Below the pieces are notes generated by a model. It searched no databases. It worked only from the letters and a program-made list of their open reading frames with translations, and was not told the DNA's origin. From positions 1 through 11,324 of the forward strand of contig CAJTLE010000094.1 of NCBI GenBank assembly GCA_910577085.1: a stretch of 11,324 nt of DNA, in the 5' to 3' direction. Below, one piece after another: positions 1 to 6,136 of this stretch. The stretch comes from an uncultured Allobaculum sp. (lineage in GTDB: Bacteria > Bacillota_I > Bacilli_A > Erysipelotrichales > Erysipelotrichaceae). A program made the position numbers and the translations under genes. Position 1 is the first letter of the stretch; every line of letters starts with the position of its first letter.

Positions 1-186
1 GAAAACAGGATCAACCCCCGGACGTCCAAAATCTATCGTGTAATTCTTTGCCAGAGTTTCCCGGACAAAATTGAAATCAATTTCTTCCTGGAGTTTTCTC
101 CAGAAGCTGTCTTTAGGGATGAGAATATCGTAAAGTGCGGAATAGGGACTGAAATCAAGAGTCATTTGGTTAGAAGATTTGAACAT
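1..186 (-). CDS. IS1182-like transposase, N-terminal part (runs off left edge)
   Basis: The 62 visible codons begin MFKSSNQMTLDFSPYSALY, continue with IPKDSFWRKLQEEIDF and end in a FGRPGVDP segment. This is the pattern of the N-terminal domain (DUF772 type) of IS1182/IS5-like DDE transposases: a short 'dlIP.D...' segment, a helix, then 'GRP..dP'. The catalytic DDE residues would lie beyond the left edge, so activity cannot be judged. The start at 186 is set by an AAGGTGG ribosome site at 194-200, seven bases upstream. A consensus promoter precedes it. It has no functional link to the operon to its right. Whether the element is complete cannot be seen here. An IS5/IS4-like assignment is the main alternative. 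Confidence 0.82.
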   Translation of the reverse strand, partial: MFKSSNQMTLDFSPYSALYDILIPKDSFWRKLQEEIDFNFVRETLAKNYTIDFGRPGVDPVF

Positions 187-206
187 ATTATTACCACCTT
201 AGTTAA

Positions 207-235
207 ATTATAAAACGGAAGTGATAAAATGTCAA
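207..235 (-). promoter_or_regulatory. Consensus sigma-A promoter of the transposase gene
   Basis: Read on the minus strand, TTGACA (230-235) and TATAAT (207-212) are separated by exactly 17 bases. Both hexamers match the consensus perfectly, and the transposase start at 186 follows at a normal leader length. A perfect promoter is unusual for a transposase, which is normally weakly expressed. Confidence 0.85.
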
Positions 236-283
236 TATATTTTCGAATGATTTTGTGCATTTAATGTGATTTCTTATTAGACA

Positions 284-320
284 TAAAAAAAGGTAGTGGC
301 TCAACGGTTAGTCACTACCT
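284..320 (-). terminator. Intrinsic terminator upstream of the transposase promoter
   Basis: The arms at 292-301 and 310-319 pair over ten bases with one G-T wobble, and 291/320 adds one more A-T pair. The loop is 302-309. Read on the minus strand, the hairpin runs directly into a T run (complement of A285-A291). It stops transcription coming from the right before it reaches the transposase gene. It may be an insulator carried by the insertion element near its end, or a second stop for the long operon to its right. Confidence 0.7.
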
Positions 321-537
321 CAGTGGTAAATCAATCAAATTTTGTCAGCAGCCTCCCGAATTTCTGGTCTTTTTTTCAATTCTAAGCGGTGAAATTGAAT
401 GAAAACAACTACAATTAGGATTCGATTATGTGAACAAAAGTAAAATCGGCAGAAATTGGATAGGACCTCGATCCGGGGATATGACCTGGTTCGAAAGCCA
501 TATTCTCCCGGTATACCCGATATAAAAAAGGCAGGGA

Positions 538-586
538 GGCCAGAGGAAACGAATAAAAGAGGCCAGAGAGGAGACGAGTAAAAAGA
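538..586. repeat. Two-copy imperfect tandem repeat in a purine-rich block
   Basis: Copy one (538-560) reads GGCCAGAGGAAACGAATAAA followed by AGA. Copy two (561-586) reads GGCCAGAGAGGAGACGAGTA followed by AAAAGA. They share the GGCCAGAG start, the GA.ACGA.TAAAA core and the AGA end. The block is untranslated, and I see no function beyond its strand bias. Confidence 0.6.
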
Positions 587-654
587 GATCAGGATGAAAA
601 CTGAAGGAGTCGGCATCAGAAAGCGGAAAGTTCAGGATGGAAAAGGCAGGATAG

Positions 655-694
655 AAAAAGCACGACCGGCAGAAGAGATTGCTGCTGGTCGTGC
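655..694 (-). terminator. Intrinsic terminator of the PTS/asparaginase/cutC operon
   Basis: The arms at 660-672 and 682-694 pair over 13 bases with one G-T wobble, with a nine-base loop. On the minus strand the stem is followed at once by five T (complement of A655-A659). It lies about 100 bases after the stop of the cutC-like gene and is the natural end of the operon transcript. Confidence 0.85.
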
Positions 695-796
695 GGCTTG
701 TTGGTTATTCTTTAAAAAATTTGGCTTTTCACACTGACAGATTACAAGAGAGATGCGGATCCAGAAATATCAAAGAACGGATCAAGCTCAGCTCGT

Positions 797-1570
797 TCAG
801 TCGTTCGAATGCAGGCGGTTAACCAGATTGCTGACCAGCTCTTCGCTGACTACATCATAATCGTCATGGTGTTCACCATCGAGATAGGCATACGTAACGG
901 CTTTTCCAGTTGTAGTTGGATCTGCAGCGTAGCTTTTGCAGGAAGAGTGAATCTGATGGATGCCGGTTTTTTCGACCATTTCTCTGGCATTCGAAGCGTT
1001 CATGCCGCTGCCAGCAAGAATCTGAATCTGGTCACCGAATTTTTTCTGCATGGCAGCAATCTGTTCAATGCCTTCCATGGCTTTGGGCATCTGGCCGCTG
1101 GTTAAAACCCGGTCAGCTCCAAGTTCACAAAGCAGTTCAAAGGCCCTTTCATAATCAGGGGTGACATCAATGGCCCGATGGAAGACGGCTTCTTTGCCAT
1201 AACGGTGAATCAGCTCGATCATTTTGCGGGTCGCATCCTGATCAATCTGGCCATCTTCTTCCAGAAAGCCAAAGGCAATGCCATCGGCGCCATTTTCCAG
1301 AAAACTTCTGGCTTCTTCCAACATGATCTTCTTTTCAAGATCGTTGTAGTGAAAGCCTGCAGCTCTTGGGCGGACCATGCAGATCACATTCAGATCAGTG
1401 TCGCGTTTAACCGCTTTTAAGGTCGCTTCGGTTGGAGAAAGACCCCCTAAGGCAAGGGCACTGTTGAGTTCAACCCGGTCAGCCCCGCCATGATCAGCAG
1501 CCAGACAGTCTTCATAACTGCCGGCACAGACTTCTACAATGGGATGGATCAATTTGTTTTGTTTGTTCAT
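797..1570 (-). CDS. cutC: CutC-family TIM-barrel protein
   Basis: A 257-residue protein, about the usual length for the CutC family (PF03932). Family motifs in order: VEVCAGS (12-18), RVELNSALALGGLSPT (32-47), VRPR (66-69), HRAID (131-135), LTSG (156-159), AGSGMN (186-191) and IHSS (207-210). These form the conserved mouth of a cytoplasmic TIM barrel. The name comes from an E. coli copper-tolerance phenotype, but the biochemical role is unsettled and I see no copper-binding motif here. The start at 1570 is chosen because AGGAAA (1580-1585) precedes it and the family begins at this point; a longer frame from 1648 lies inside the preceding gene. Its ATG overlaps the TGA of the peptidase gene by four bases (ATGA), so the two are probably translated in a coupled way. 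The operon context suggests a role in amino-sugar or glycosylamine metabolism rather than copper. Confidence 0.9.
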   Translation of the reverse strand: MNKQNKLIHPIVEVCAGSYEDCLAADHGGADRVELNSALALGGLSPTEATLKAVKRDTDLNVICMVRPRAAGFHYNDLEKKIMLEEARSFLENGADGIAFGFLEEDGQIDQDATRKMIELIHRYGKEAVFHRAIDVTPDYERAFELLCELGADRVLTSGQMPKAMEGIEQIAAMQKKFGDQIQILAGSGMNASNAREMVEKTGIHQIHSSCKSYAADPTTTGKAVTYAYLDGEHHDDYDVVSEELVSNLVNRLHSND

Positions 1571-2673
1571 AAATTTGCATTTCCTAGTCTTAACAGACTG
1601 AGCGCATAGATTCTGGCATTGCTCATCAGATCTTCGACATTCATCCATTCATCCGGCAGATGGGCGATGCCTTTCTGGCCTGGAAAACTTGGACCGAAGG
1701 GAACAATGTTGGGCATTCGTTTGGCGTAAGTGCCACCGGTTGTGGTGACCGGTGTGCCATCTAGATGGCTGATTTCTTCATAGGCAGACTGCAGAACCTG
1801 ACAGAGTGTACCGTCTTTTTTGAAGAACACAGGTTTCCAGTCACTGATGCACTGCAGGTTGTCTTCAGGTTTCAGCGTGGCTGCAATACGGTGTTCAACT
1901 TCGGAATTTTCAATGCAGGGCGGATAGGAAACCGAGAAGCTGACTTTACCGGGCGCAATTTTGGTATTGCGAATGTCCAGCCGCCCAAATTCCGGATCCA
2001 CCACATCCAGTTTCAATGCCCGTTCTGCACTCATGTTATTGAGCAGATAGGCATTGGTCCAGGTGAAAAGATCTTCAGGATCGGTAAAGTGAATTTCATA
2101 CACGGATCGACCCCGTTCGGCATAAACCACTGGGAACTTGCAGTCTGGCGTCCAGCCGGCAATCGGCGGGTTTTTATGTTCCAGGTAAGTTGGGATATCA
2201 TTCATGCCGGTTTCTTCGTTGGTGCCAAACAGAATCCAGATTGGATGTTCTGTTTTCAGGCCCAGATCCTTCATGGCTTTGAGGGCATACAGGCAGGAGA
2301 GAATCGGGCCTTTGTTATCGAGAACACCCCGGCCATACAGCTTGCCGTCTCTGATTTCAGGTTTGTAGGGATCAGACGTCCACCCAGTGCCTTCGGGAAC
2401 GACATCCAGATGACCTAAAACACCGATGTAGTCATCTCCCTGGCCGTATTTGACGATGCCGACCTGGTCAGCAACCACTTCCGTTTCAAAACCAAAGCTT
2501 TCAGCAAGCTTTAACGTTTCGTCCAGGGCTTTGCGAACACCGGTTCCATAGGGGGCGTGTTCGGCAGGATCGGATTGTTTGGAATCAATGGAAACGATCT
2601 GGCAGATGCCATCAATCATTTCCTGCTTCTGGGCATCAATAGCTTCAAGAAGCTGCTTTTCATTTTCGTTCAT
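1567..2673 (-). CDS. PepV-like M20 family dipeptidase with a shortened lid
   Basis: A 368-residue cytoplasmic zinc peptidase of family M20. Numbered from the ATG at 2673, the metal and catalytic residues are H88 and D90 (GHLDVVP), D119 (GRGVLDNKGP), E153-E154 (NEE), D177 (TPD) and H338 (GIAHLPDEW). From memory, Lactobacillus PepV has H87, D119, E153, E154, D177 and H439, so spacing is kept up to D177 and about 100 residues are missing before the last histidine, in the lid domain. PepV enzymes are about 470 residues long. The ATG at 2673 is preferred over 2679 because AAGGAA sits seven bases before the former and almost touches the latter. The gene follows the asparaginase by 42 bases and overlaps cutC by four. 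It probably cleaves dipeptides released or left by the asparaginase step; an Xaa-His or beta-Ala dipeptidase activity is equally possible. Confidence 0.88.
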   Translation of the reverse strand: MNENEKQLLEAIDAQKQEMIDGICQIVSIDSKQSDPAEHAPYGTGVRKALDETLKLAESFGFETEVVADQVGIVKYGQGDDYIGVLGHLDVVPEGTGWTSDPYKPEIRDGKLYGRGVLDNKGPILSCLYALKAMKDLGLKTEHPIWILFGTNEETGMNDIPTYLEHKNPPIAGWTPDCKFPVVYAERGRSVYEIHFTDPEDLFTWTNAYLLNNMSAERALKLDVVDPEFGRLDIRNTKIAPGKVSFSVSYPPCIENSEVEHRIAATLKPEDNLQCISDWKPVFFKKDGTLCQVLQSAYEEISHLDGTPVTTTGGTYAKRMPNIVPFGPSFPGQKGIAHLPDEWMNVEDLMSNARIYALSLLRLGNANL

Positions 2674-2715
2674 ATCCATTTCCTTCTTGTTTGCGGAATT
2701 TCTGGGGTTTTCGGG

Positions 2716-3690
2716 TTATTTCCAGATCAGAGGAGCGGTTCTGGTTTTCATGTAGTTGTCCATCCACTCTTCGGATGCTTCTTCAAAATACTGCTTTCCG
2801 TTTTCGTCAAACTGAACCAGATAAACGGTCGGTTTGAGATTTTCGGTCGCTACCGCAAAGGAGAAGCCTTTGATATTGGTGGCACAGCCCCATTCGCCTT
2901 TATTATTCATGGCAATCAAAGACAGATCCCCAGCTTTGGAGCGTTTCTTTTTCAGCTTTTCATCAAGTTCAGCCACTGCGCTTTCGCAGGCTTCCTGCGG
3001 GGTCATACCCTCTTTCATGCGGCGGACGATTTCGTAGGAGATGCAGCCTTTCATCAGATCTTCACCAAGACCGGTTGCACTTGCCCCACCGACTTCACTG
3101 TCGACGTATAAGCCGCTGCCGATGACTGGGCTGTCGCCAAGCCGGCCGGCTTTTTTCATGAACAGACCCGAAGTACTGGTGGCAGCAGCCATAGAACCTT
3201 GCTGGTCTAAAGCAACCATGCCAACAGTGTCATGTCCGGCATAAGGTTTTAATTCGCGGTCCTGACTGGCTTTCTGGTTTTCTTCAACCAGCCGGTTGTG
3301 ATAGTGCGTGCGGGCACGATCCGTTAACATGTTCTTTCGTTCAAAGCCATGCTTATGGGCGTATTTTTCAGCACCTGCGCCAACCAGGAAGTTGTTAACA
3401 GGTTCTTTGGACAGGCATCGGGCAACTGAAACTGGATTGGCAAAGTCTTTGATCGCGCCAACGGCACCGATCGAAAGGGTATCGCCATCCATAAAGGCGG
3501 CATCCAGTTCGACTTCTTCGTCTTCATTGGGCAGACCGCCGTATCCAACGGATTTATAGTATTCAAAATCTTCTACCGCCCGAATGGCAGTTTCCAGAGC
3601 ATCGGCTGCGGATGCATCATGTTCCAGCATGGTTTCGGCTTCGCTGATCCCTTCAAGGGCCATGCGCCAGGTTGCAATGATTCCGTACAT
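2716..3690 (-). CDS. Glycosylasparaginase / isoaspartyl peptidase family Ntn hydrolase
   Basis: A 324-residue precursor of the N-terminal-nucleophile asparaginase family 2. The HDTVGM motif places the autocleavage site before T155, which becomes the nucleophile. Other active-site features match glycosylasparaginase (aspartylglucosaminidase): W8 near the start, TSTSG (171-175), GRLGDSP (182-188, R183 and D186 for the substrate carboxylate and amine), and ASATGLGE (203-210, with T206). The known reaction cleaves N4-(beta-N-acetylglucosaminyl)-asparagine to aspartate and 1-amino-GlcNAc. There is no signal peptide, so it acts in the cytoplasm on imported substrate. W8 and the spacing favour glycosylasparaginase over plant-type asparaginase, but beta-aspartyl peptidase activity is a real alternative. 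The start at 3690 has AAGGAG seven bases upstream; a longer frame from 3723 begins inside the terminator hairpin. Confidence 0.88.
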   Translation of the reverse strand: MYGIIATWRMALEGISEAETMLEHDASAADALETAIRAVEDFEYYKSVGYGGLPNEDEEVELDAAFMDGDTLSIGAVGAIKDFANPVSVARCLSKEPVNNFLVGAGAEKYAHKHGFERKNMLTDRARTHYHNRLVEENQKASQDRELKPYAGHDTVGMVALDQQGSMAAATSTSGLFMKKAGRLGDSPVIGSGLYVDSEVGGASATGLGEDLMKGCISYEIVRRMKEGMTPQEACESAVAELDEKLKKKRSKAGDLSLIAMNNKGEWGCATNIKGFSFAVATENLKPTVYLVQFDENGKQYFEEASEEWMDNYMKTRTAPLIWK

Positions 3691-3705
3691 TTTCAATTTC
3701 TCCTT

Positions 3706-3731
3706 AGAAAAAAGAGAGCACAAGCTCTCTT
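3706..3731 (-). terminator. Intrinsic terminator or attenuator just before the asparaginase ribosome site
   Basis: The arms AAGAGAGC (3712-3719) and GCTCTCTT (3724-3731) pair perfectly around a four-base loop. On the minus strand the stem runs into T's, giving six T in a row, and the AAGGAG ribosome site of the asparaginase gene follows immediately. The stem is short, so partial readthrough is likely. A second hairpin lies upstream at 3767-3787. Confidence 0.65.
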
Positions 3732-3766
3732 GGATTTATGTTTTCAAGTGGTTCGATTTTCAGATT

Positions 3767-3787
3767 CTGTCCGATTCAGTCAGACAG
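3767..3787 (-). other. Small hairpin upstream of the 3706-3731 terminator
   Basis: The arms 3767-3774 and 3780-3787 pair over eight bases with one wobble, around a five-base loop. Position and order (hairpin, then terminator, then ribosome site) are compatible with a leader that controls readthrough into the asparaginase gene. No ligand or leader peptide is evident. Confidence 0.4.
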
Positions 3788-3804
3788 TTTGGATTCTTGC
3801 AGAA

Positions 3805-4329
3805 TTAATAGCAGAATTCTTTTTCCATTTTCGTGACGTCTTTATGATCAGCCAGAGCCGCGCCTAACTGGCACATATGCTCGAGGGCATCATTCAGACC
3901 CACTTCGCCTTTTTTCGGTCCTCTGACAATTGGGATCAGATCTTTGTATTGAGCAATCGTTTCTTCGTTTTCTTTGGACATGCAGGCAATTGCGGGAACA
4001 TCGGTATTCTTGTTGATGCTTTCACACACCTGGGCTGCCATCAGAGCATAGTCCTTGTAGTTAAAAGCTGGACCACAGAAAACAAGATCGGGTTTCAGCT
4101 TCAGAGTCAGGGCTGTAATTTTGCGGACGATTTCCTGCGGGTTGGCCAGGAACGTTCCATTGCCGCAGTATACACAGGCGATTACTTTTTCATCGTTGGC
4201 TTTTAAGTAGCGTTCCATCATTACAGCAGGGCCCACTACTTCTTTGGTGGCTTTTAAAGGAACCATTTTATCGTCTTTCGTTCCTTGTCCAGCCTGGATC
4301 TGGTCATAGACCATCATGACTTTTTTCAT
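3805..4329 (-). CDS. GrdB-like single-domain protein (N-terminal domain of glycine/sarcosine/betaine reductase component B)
   Basis: A 174-residue cytoplasmic protein resembling the first domain of GrdB-type reductase subunits (PF07355). The features matched from memory of GrdB are an opening MMVYDQIQAG...DD segment, VGPAV (32-36), the strand and turn ACVYCGNGTF (51-60), KPDLVFCGPAFN (79-90) followed by Y and a helix, then VPAIACMS (111-118) and IPIVRG (132-137). GrdB is about 430 residues and carries a selenocysteine (U..C..C type) in its second domain; here the protein ends with TAA before any such domain, so it is not a selenoprotein. It has seven cysteines (52, 55, 85, 102, 116, 153, 173). 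The start at 4329 has AGAGGT upstream; the frame from 4347 has no such site. It lies between the PTS permease and the asparaginase. Its role is unknown: substrate or amine binding, or a sulfur-linked step, are guesses. Confidence 0.7.
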   Translation of the reverse strand: MKKVMMVYDQIQAGQGTKDDKMVPLKATKEVVGPAVMMERYLKANDEKVIACVYCGNGTFLANPQEIVRKITALTLKLKPDLVFCGPAFNYKDYALMAAQVCESINKNTDVPAIACMSKENEETIAQYKDLIPIVRGPKKGEVGLNDALEHMCQLGAALADHKDVTKMEKEFCY

Positions 4330-4370
4330 TTCATTACCTCTCGTCATACTTTCTTATTCGAGTCGAGTTT

Positions 4371-4413
4371 AAAAACAGCAACAGCCCCAGAGCCCTTATG
4401 GCACTGGGGCTGT
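4371..4413 (-). terminator. Hairpin terminator between the EIIC and GrdB-like genes
   Basis: The arms ACAGCCCCAG (4381-4390) and CTGGGGCTGT (4404-4413) pair perfectly over ten bases, GC-rich, with a small inner GCC/GGC pairing. On the minus strand the stem is followed by TGCTG and then five T (complement of 4371-4375), so the T run starts a few bases late. It probably acts as a partial stop that lowers expression of downstream genes relative to the PTS genes, or as a 3' stability structure for the PTS transcript. Confidence 0.65.
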
Positions 4414-4478
4414 CAAGATGAATCGAAGGATTCAGGAGGGTTTAGCAGATTGAACAGCGTACAGCAGTGTTAAATCGA

Positions 4479-5885
4479 TCAAAGGTCATCTAAATCCAGA
4501 TCATCCAGATCGATTTCTTCTTCACCGGAATCGGCAGCCGCTTTTTCTTCGTCTAAGTACTGACGATCCAGGATCTTGATGAATGGAAGGTAGATAAATA
4601 CGCCAAGAATCAACAGGAAAGCCTGGAAGAGGGCGCCCACCCAGTTGGTTGCCAGGAATCCGGAGATGACAACTGGCATGGTCCATGGAATGTTAATGCC
4701 GTTACATGGCGGGAACATACCCATCGACATGGCAATGTAAGTCAGAATGATGTTCATGATTGGAACCAGAATGAATGGAATGGCAATGATTGGGTTCAAT
4801 ACGATTGGCAGACCAAACACGATTGGTTCGTTGATGTTGAAGATTCCGGCAACCAGGGACAGTTTGCCCAGTTCCAGAACTCGTTTTGACTTACAGAACA
4901 GCAGCATTGCAATCAGTAAGGATAATGTCGATCCGCATCCACCGAAGGTTGCGAATAAATCCTGAAACTGCTGCGAAATAATATGGGCACCATTGGCAAC
5001 GGTATAGCCGGCCGGACCAACAGCACGGTATAAATCAAGGTTTTCTAAAGCAAGCGTCTGGAGGATTGGGTTGAAGACGGCACCGACAACGGAACCACCG
5101 TTAATACCAAAGAACCAGAACAGGTGCAGGAAGATGTAGGCGACGATCATTGCGCCCAGAGTATCGCCAAGACCAAGCAGTGGTGTCTGCAGGAACGTGA
5201 AGATGAAATCAAATGCGGTTGTTCCACAGGCAACGAAGATCAGGTTGATCAGGAAGAACACAGTCATAACGATTGTTGCTGGAATCAAAGCGGAGAAAGA
5301 AGCAACAACTGTTGGAGGAACACCTGCTGGCATCTTGATGACCCAGCCTTTGCGTTCTACCCATGCATAAAGCAATACAGAGGTAATGGCGACGATAATG
5401 CCGACGAACAGACCTTTCGATCCGAGCCAGCCAAACTGTAAGCCGCCAACGACAGCGTTAGCACCTTCAGGAATATTGACCAGTTCACCAGTTGCATCCA
5501 TCAGGGAAGAAATCTTCGCATTGAAGGAGAAAGGCATCAGGATGAACCAGGACATTAAAGCAACGGCAGCACCAAAGATTGGTGTTGTTCCTTCTTCGCG
5601 GGCCATGGAATAACCAATGCCGACTACCGCAAAGATTGCCATTAACGAGAAGGTTGCATCAGAACATTTAGATAACAGACTGGCAAAGGAGAGATCTCCG
5701 ATATACCAGTTTTCGACAAAATTTACCCAGGCAGTAATTGGGAAGTTTGCCAGAAGCAGGAAGATCGATCCGGCGATCAGCAATGGTGTAGAAACCAGGA
5801 AACCGTCACGGATCGCAATCAAAAACTTGTTGCGCCCAATGGCACTTGCCAACGGCATTAACCATTTTTCTAGTTTGTCCATCAT
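4479..5885 (-). CDS. PTS lactose/cellobiose/chitobiose-family permease, EIIC
   Basis: A 468-residue integral membrane protein of the LacE/CelB/ChbC class (TIGR00410 type). It forms the transmembrane channel that imports a sugar, which the partner EIIB phosphorylates. The segment MPLASAIGRNKFLIAIRDGF (10-29) opens the protein as in CelB; HLFWFFGINGG (254-264) and FNINEPIVFGLP (349-360) are the class signatures, H254 and E353 being the residues linked to substrate binding in this family. About ten hydrophobic segments are visible. An unusual acidic tail ends in IDLDDLDLDDL (458-468). The start is taken as the ATG at 5885; a GTG at 5900 is possible, and the ribosome site (GAGAGTGAGAG) is weak in either case. 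The substrate cannot be read from sequence. Beta-linked GlcNAc compounds fit the class and the neighbours. Confidence 0.93.
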   Translation of the reverse strand: MMDKLEKWLMPLASAIGRNKFLIAIRDGFLVSTPLLIAGSIFLLLANFPITAWVNFVENWYIGDLSFASLLSKCSDATFSLMAIFAVVGIGYSMAREEGTTPIFGAAVALMSWFILMPFSFNAKISSLMDATGELVNIPEGANAVVGGLQFGWLGSKGLFVGIIVAITSVLLYAWVERKGWVIKMPAGVPPTVVASFSALIPATIVMTVFFLINLIFVACGTTAFDFIFTFLQTPLLGLGDTLGAMIVAYIFLHLFWFFGINGGSVVGAVFNPILQTLALENLDLYRAVGPAGYTVANGAHIISQQFQDLFATFGGCGSTLSLLIAMLLFCKSKRVLELGKLSLVAGIFNINEPIVFGLPIVLNPIIAIPFILVPIMNIILTYIAMSMGMFPPCNGINIPWTMPVVISGFLATNWVGALFQAFLLILGVFIYLPFIKILDRQYLDEEKAAADSGEEEIDLDDLDLDDL

Positions 5886-5933
5886 AATAATTACTCTCAC
5901 TCTCTATGATTGAAATTTGAATTTGAAACGAAT

Positions 5934-5999
5934 CTGTCAGATGAGTAACGGCGGATGACTTGCGCCAGAGTTTTTCGATCCACGACTCATTCTGTACAG
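5934..5999 (-). ncRNA. Hairpin element 1 in the EIIB-EIIC gap
   Basis: The arms 5934-5945 and 5986-5999 are complementary over 12 base pairs, with two single-base bulges in the longer arm. An inner GGCG/CGCC pairing fills part of the loop. It lies in the transcribed gap upstream of the EIIC start. No known riboswitch core is recognised, and its existence as a distinct RNA element is inferred from pairing only. Confidence 0.4.
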
Positions 6000-6003
6000 A
6001 AGA

Positions 6004-6069
6004 CCGGCTTTATGAAACCATAAGGCAAAATGGCTGATGGAGAGAGTATGCCTCGGGCCATAAAGCCGG
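6004..6069 (-). ncRNA. Hairpin element 2 in the EIIB-EIIC gap (perfect 11-bp closing stem)
   Basis: CCGGCTTTATG (6004-6014) and CATAAAGCCGG (6059-6069) are perfect reverse complements enclosing 44 bases, inside which AGGCA and TGCCT can pair. There is no T run after it, so it is not a plain terminator. It sits four bases from hairpin 1, giving a folded region of about 136 bases between the two PTS genes. It could be a processing or stability element that sets the EIIB:EIIC ratio, or a regulatory RNA. Confidence 0.45.
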
Positions 6070-6136
6070 ACAGGGGAGTTACAGATCCAGAGCGAAAAGT
6101 CGAAAGAAGAGGACGTTTTGCTCTATGCCAATGCGG

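Larger units (their letters stand above)
1..320 (-). mobile_element. IS1182-like insertion sequence, 5' end (outer boundary not fixed)
   Basis: The transposase start, its promoter and the hairpin terminator form one compact 5' end of an insertion sequence. The outer terminal inverted repeat cannot be identified because the other end of the element is outside the window, so the right boundary at about 320 is only an estimate. No target duplication can be tested. Confidence 0.45.
321..796. other. Gene-less stretch between the insertion sequence and the cutC-like gene
   Basis: I see no supported gene here. The longest open frame (335-616, minus strand) has low-complexity composition, no ribosome site and no recognisable domain. 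The stretch holds the operon terminator (655-694), a purine-rich block on the plus strand at about 521-660 (about 112 of 140 bases are A or G by hand count), and a short tandem duplication at 538-586. Confidence 0.6.

Noticed and set aside
456..499. tRNA-like fragment with TTGGATAG (D-loop-like) and GGTTCGAAA (T-loop-like)
   Set aside because: The T-stem does not pair, no acceptor stem can be formed, and the distance between the two loops is about four bases too short for a tRNA.
335..616. 93-codon open frame on the minus strand
   Set aside because: It has no ribosome site and low-complexity hydrophobic content, and it arises from the purine-rich block.
1765..2418. 217-codon open frame on the plus strand opposite the dipeptidase
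   Set aside because: It is antisense to a gene with clear active-site motifs and shows no ribosome site or recognisable domain.
2557..3111. 184-codon open frame on the plus strand spanning the asparaginase/dipeptidase junction
   Set aside because: It is the complement of two well-supported genes, with unusual hydrophobic composition and no family resemblance.
3688..3807. Selenocysteine readthrough in the GrdB-like gene
   Set aside because: The stop codon is TAA, not TGA, and no second GrdB domain follows in any frame before the asparaginase gene.
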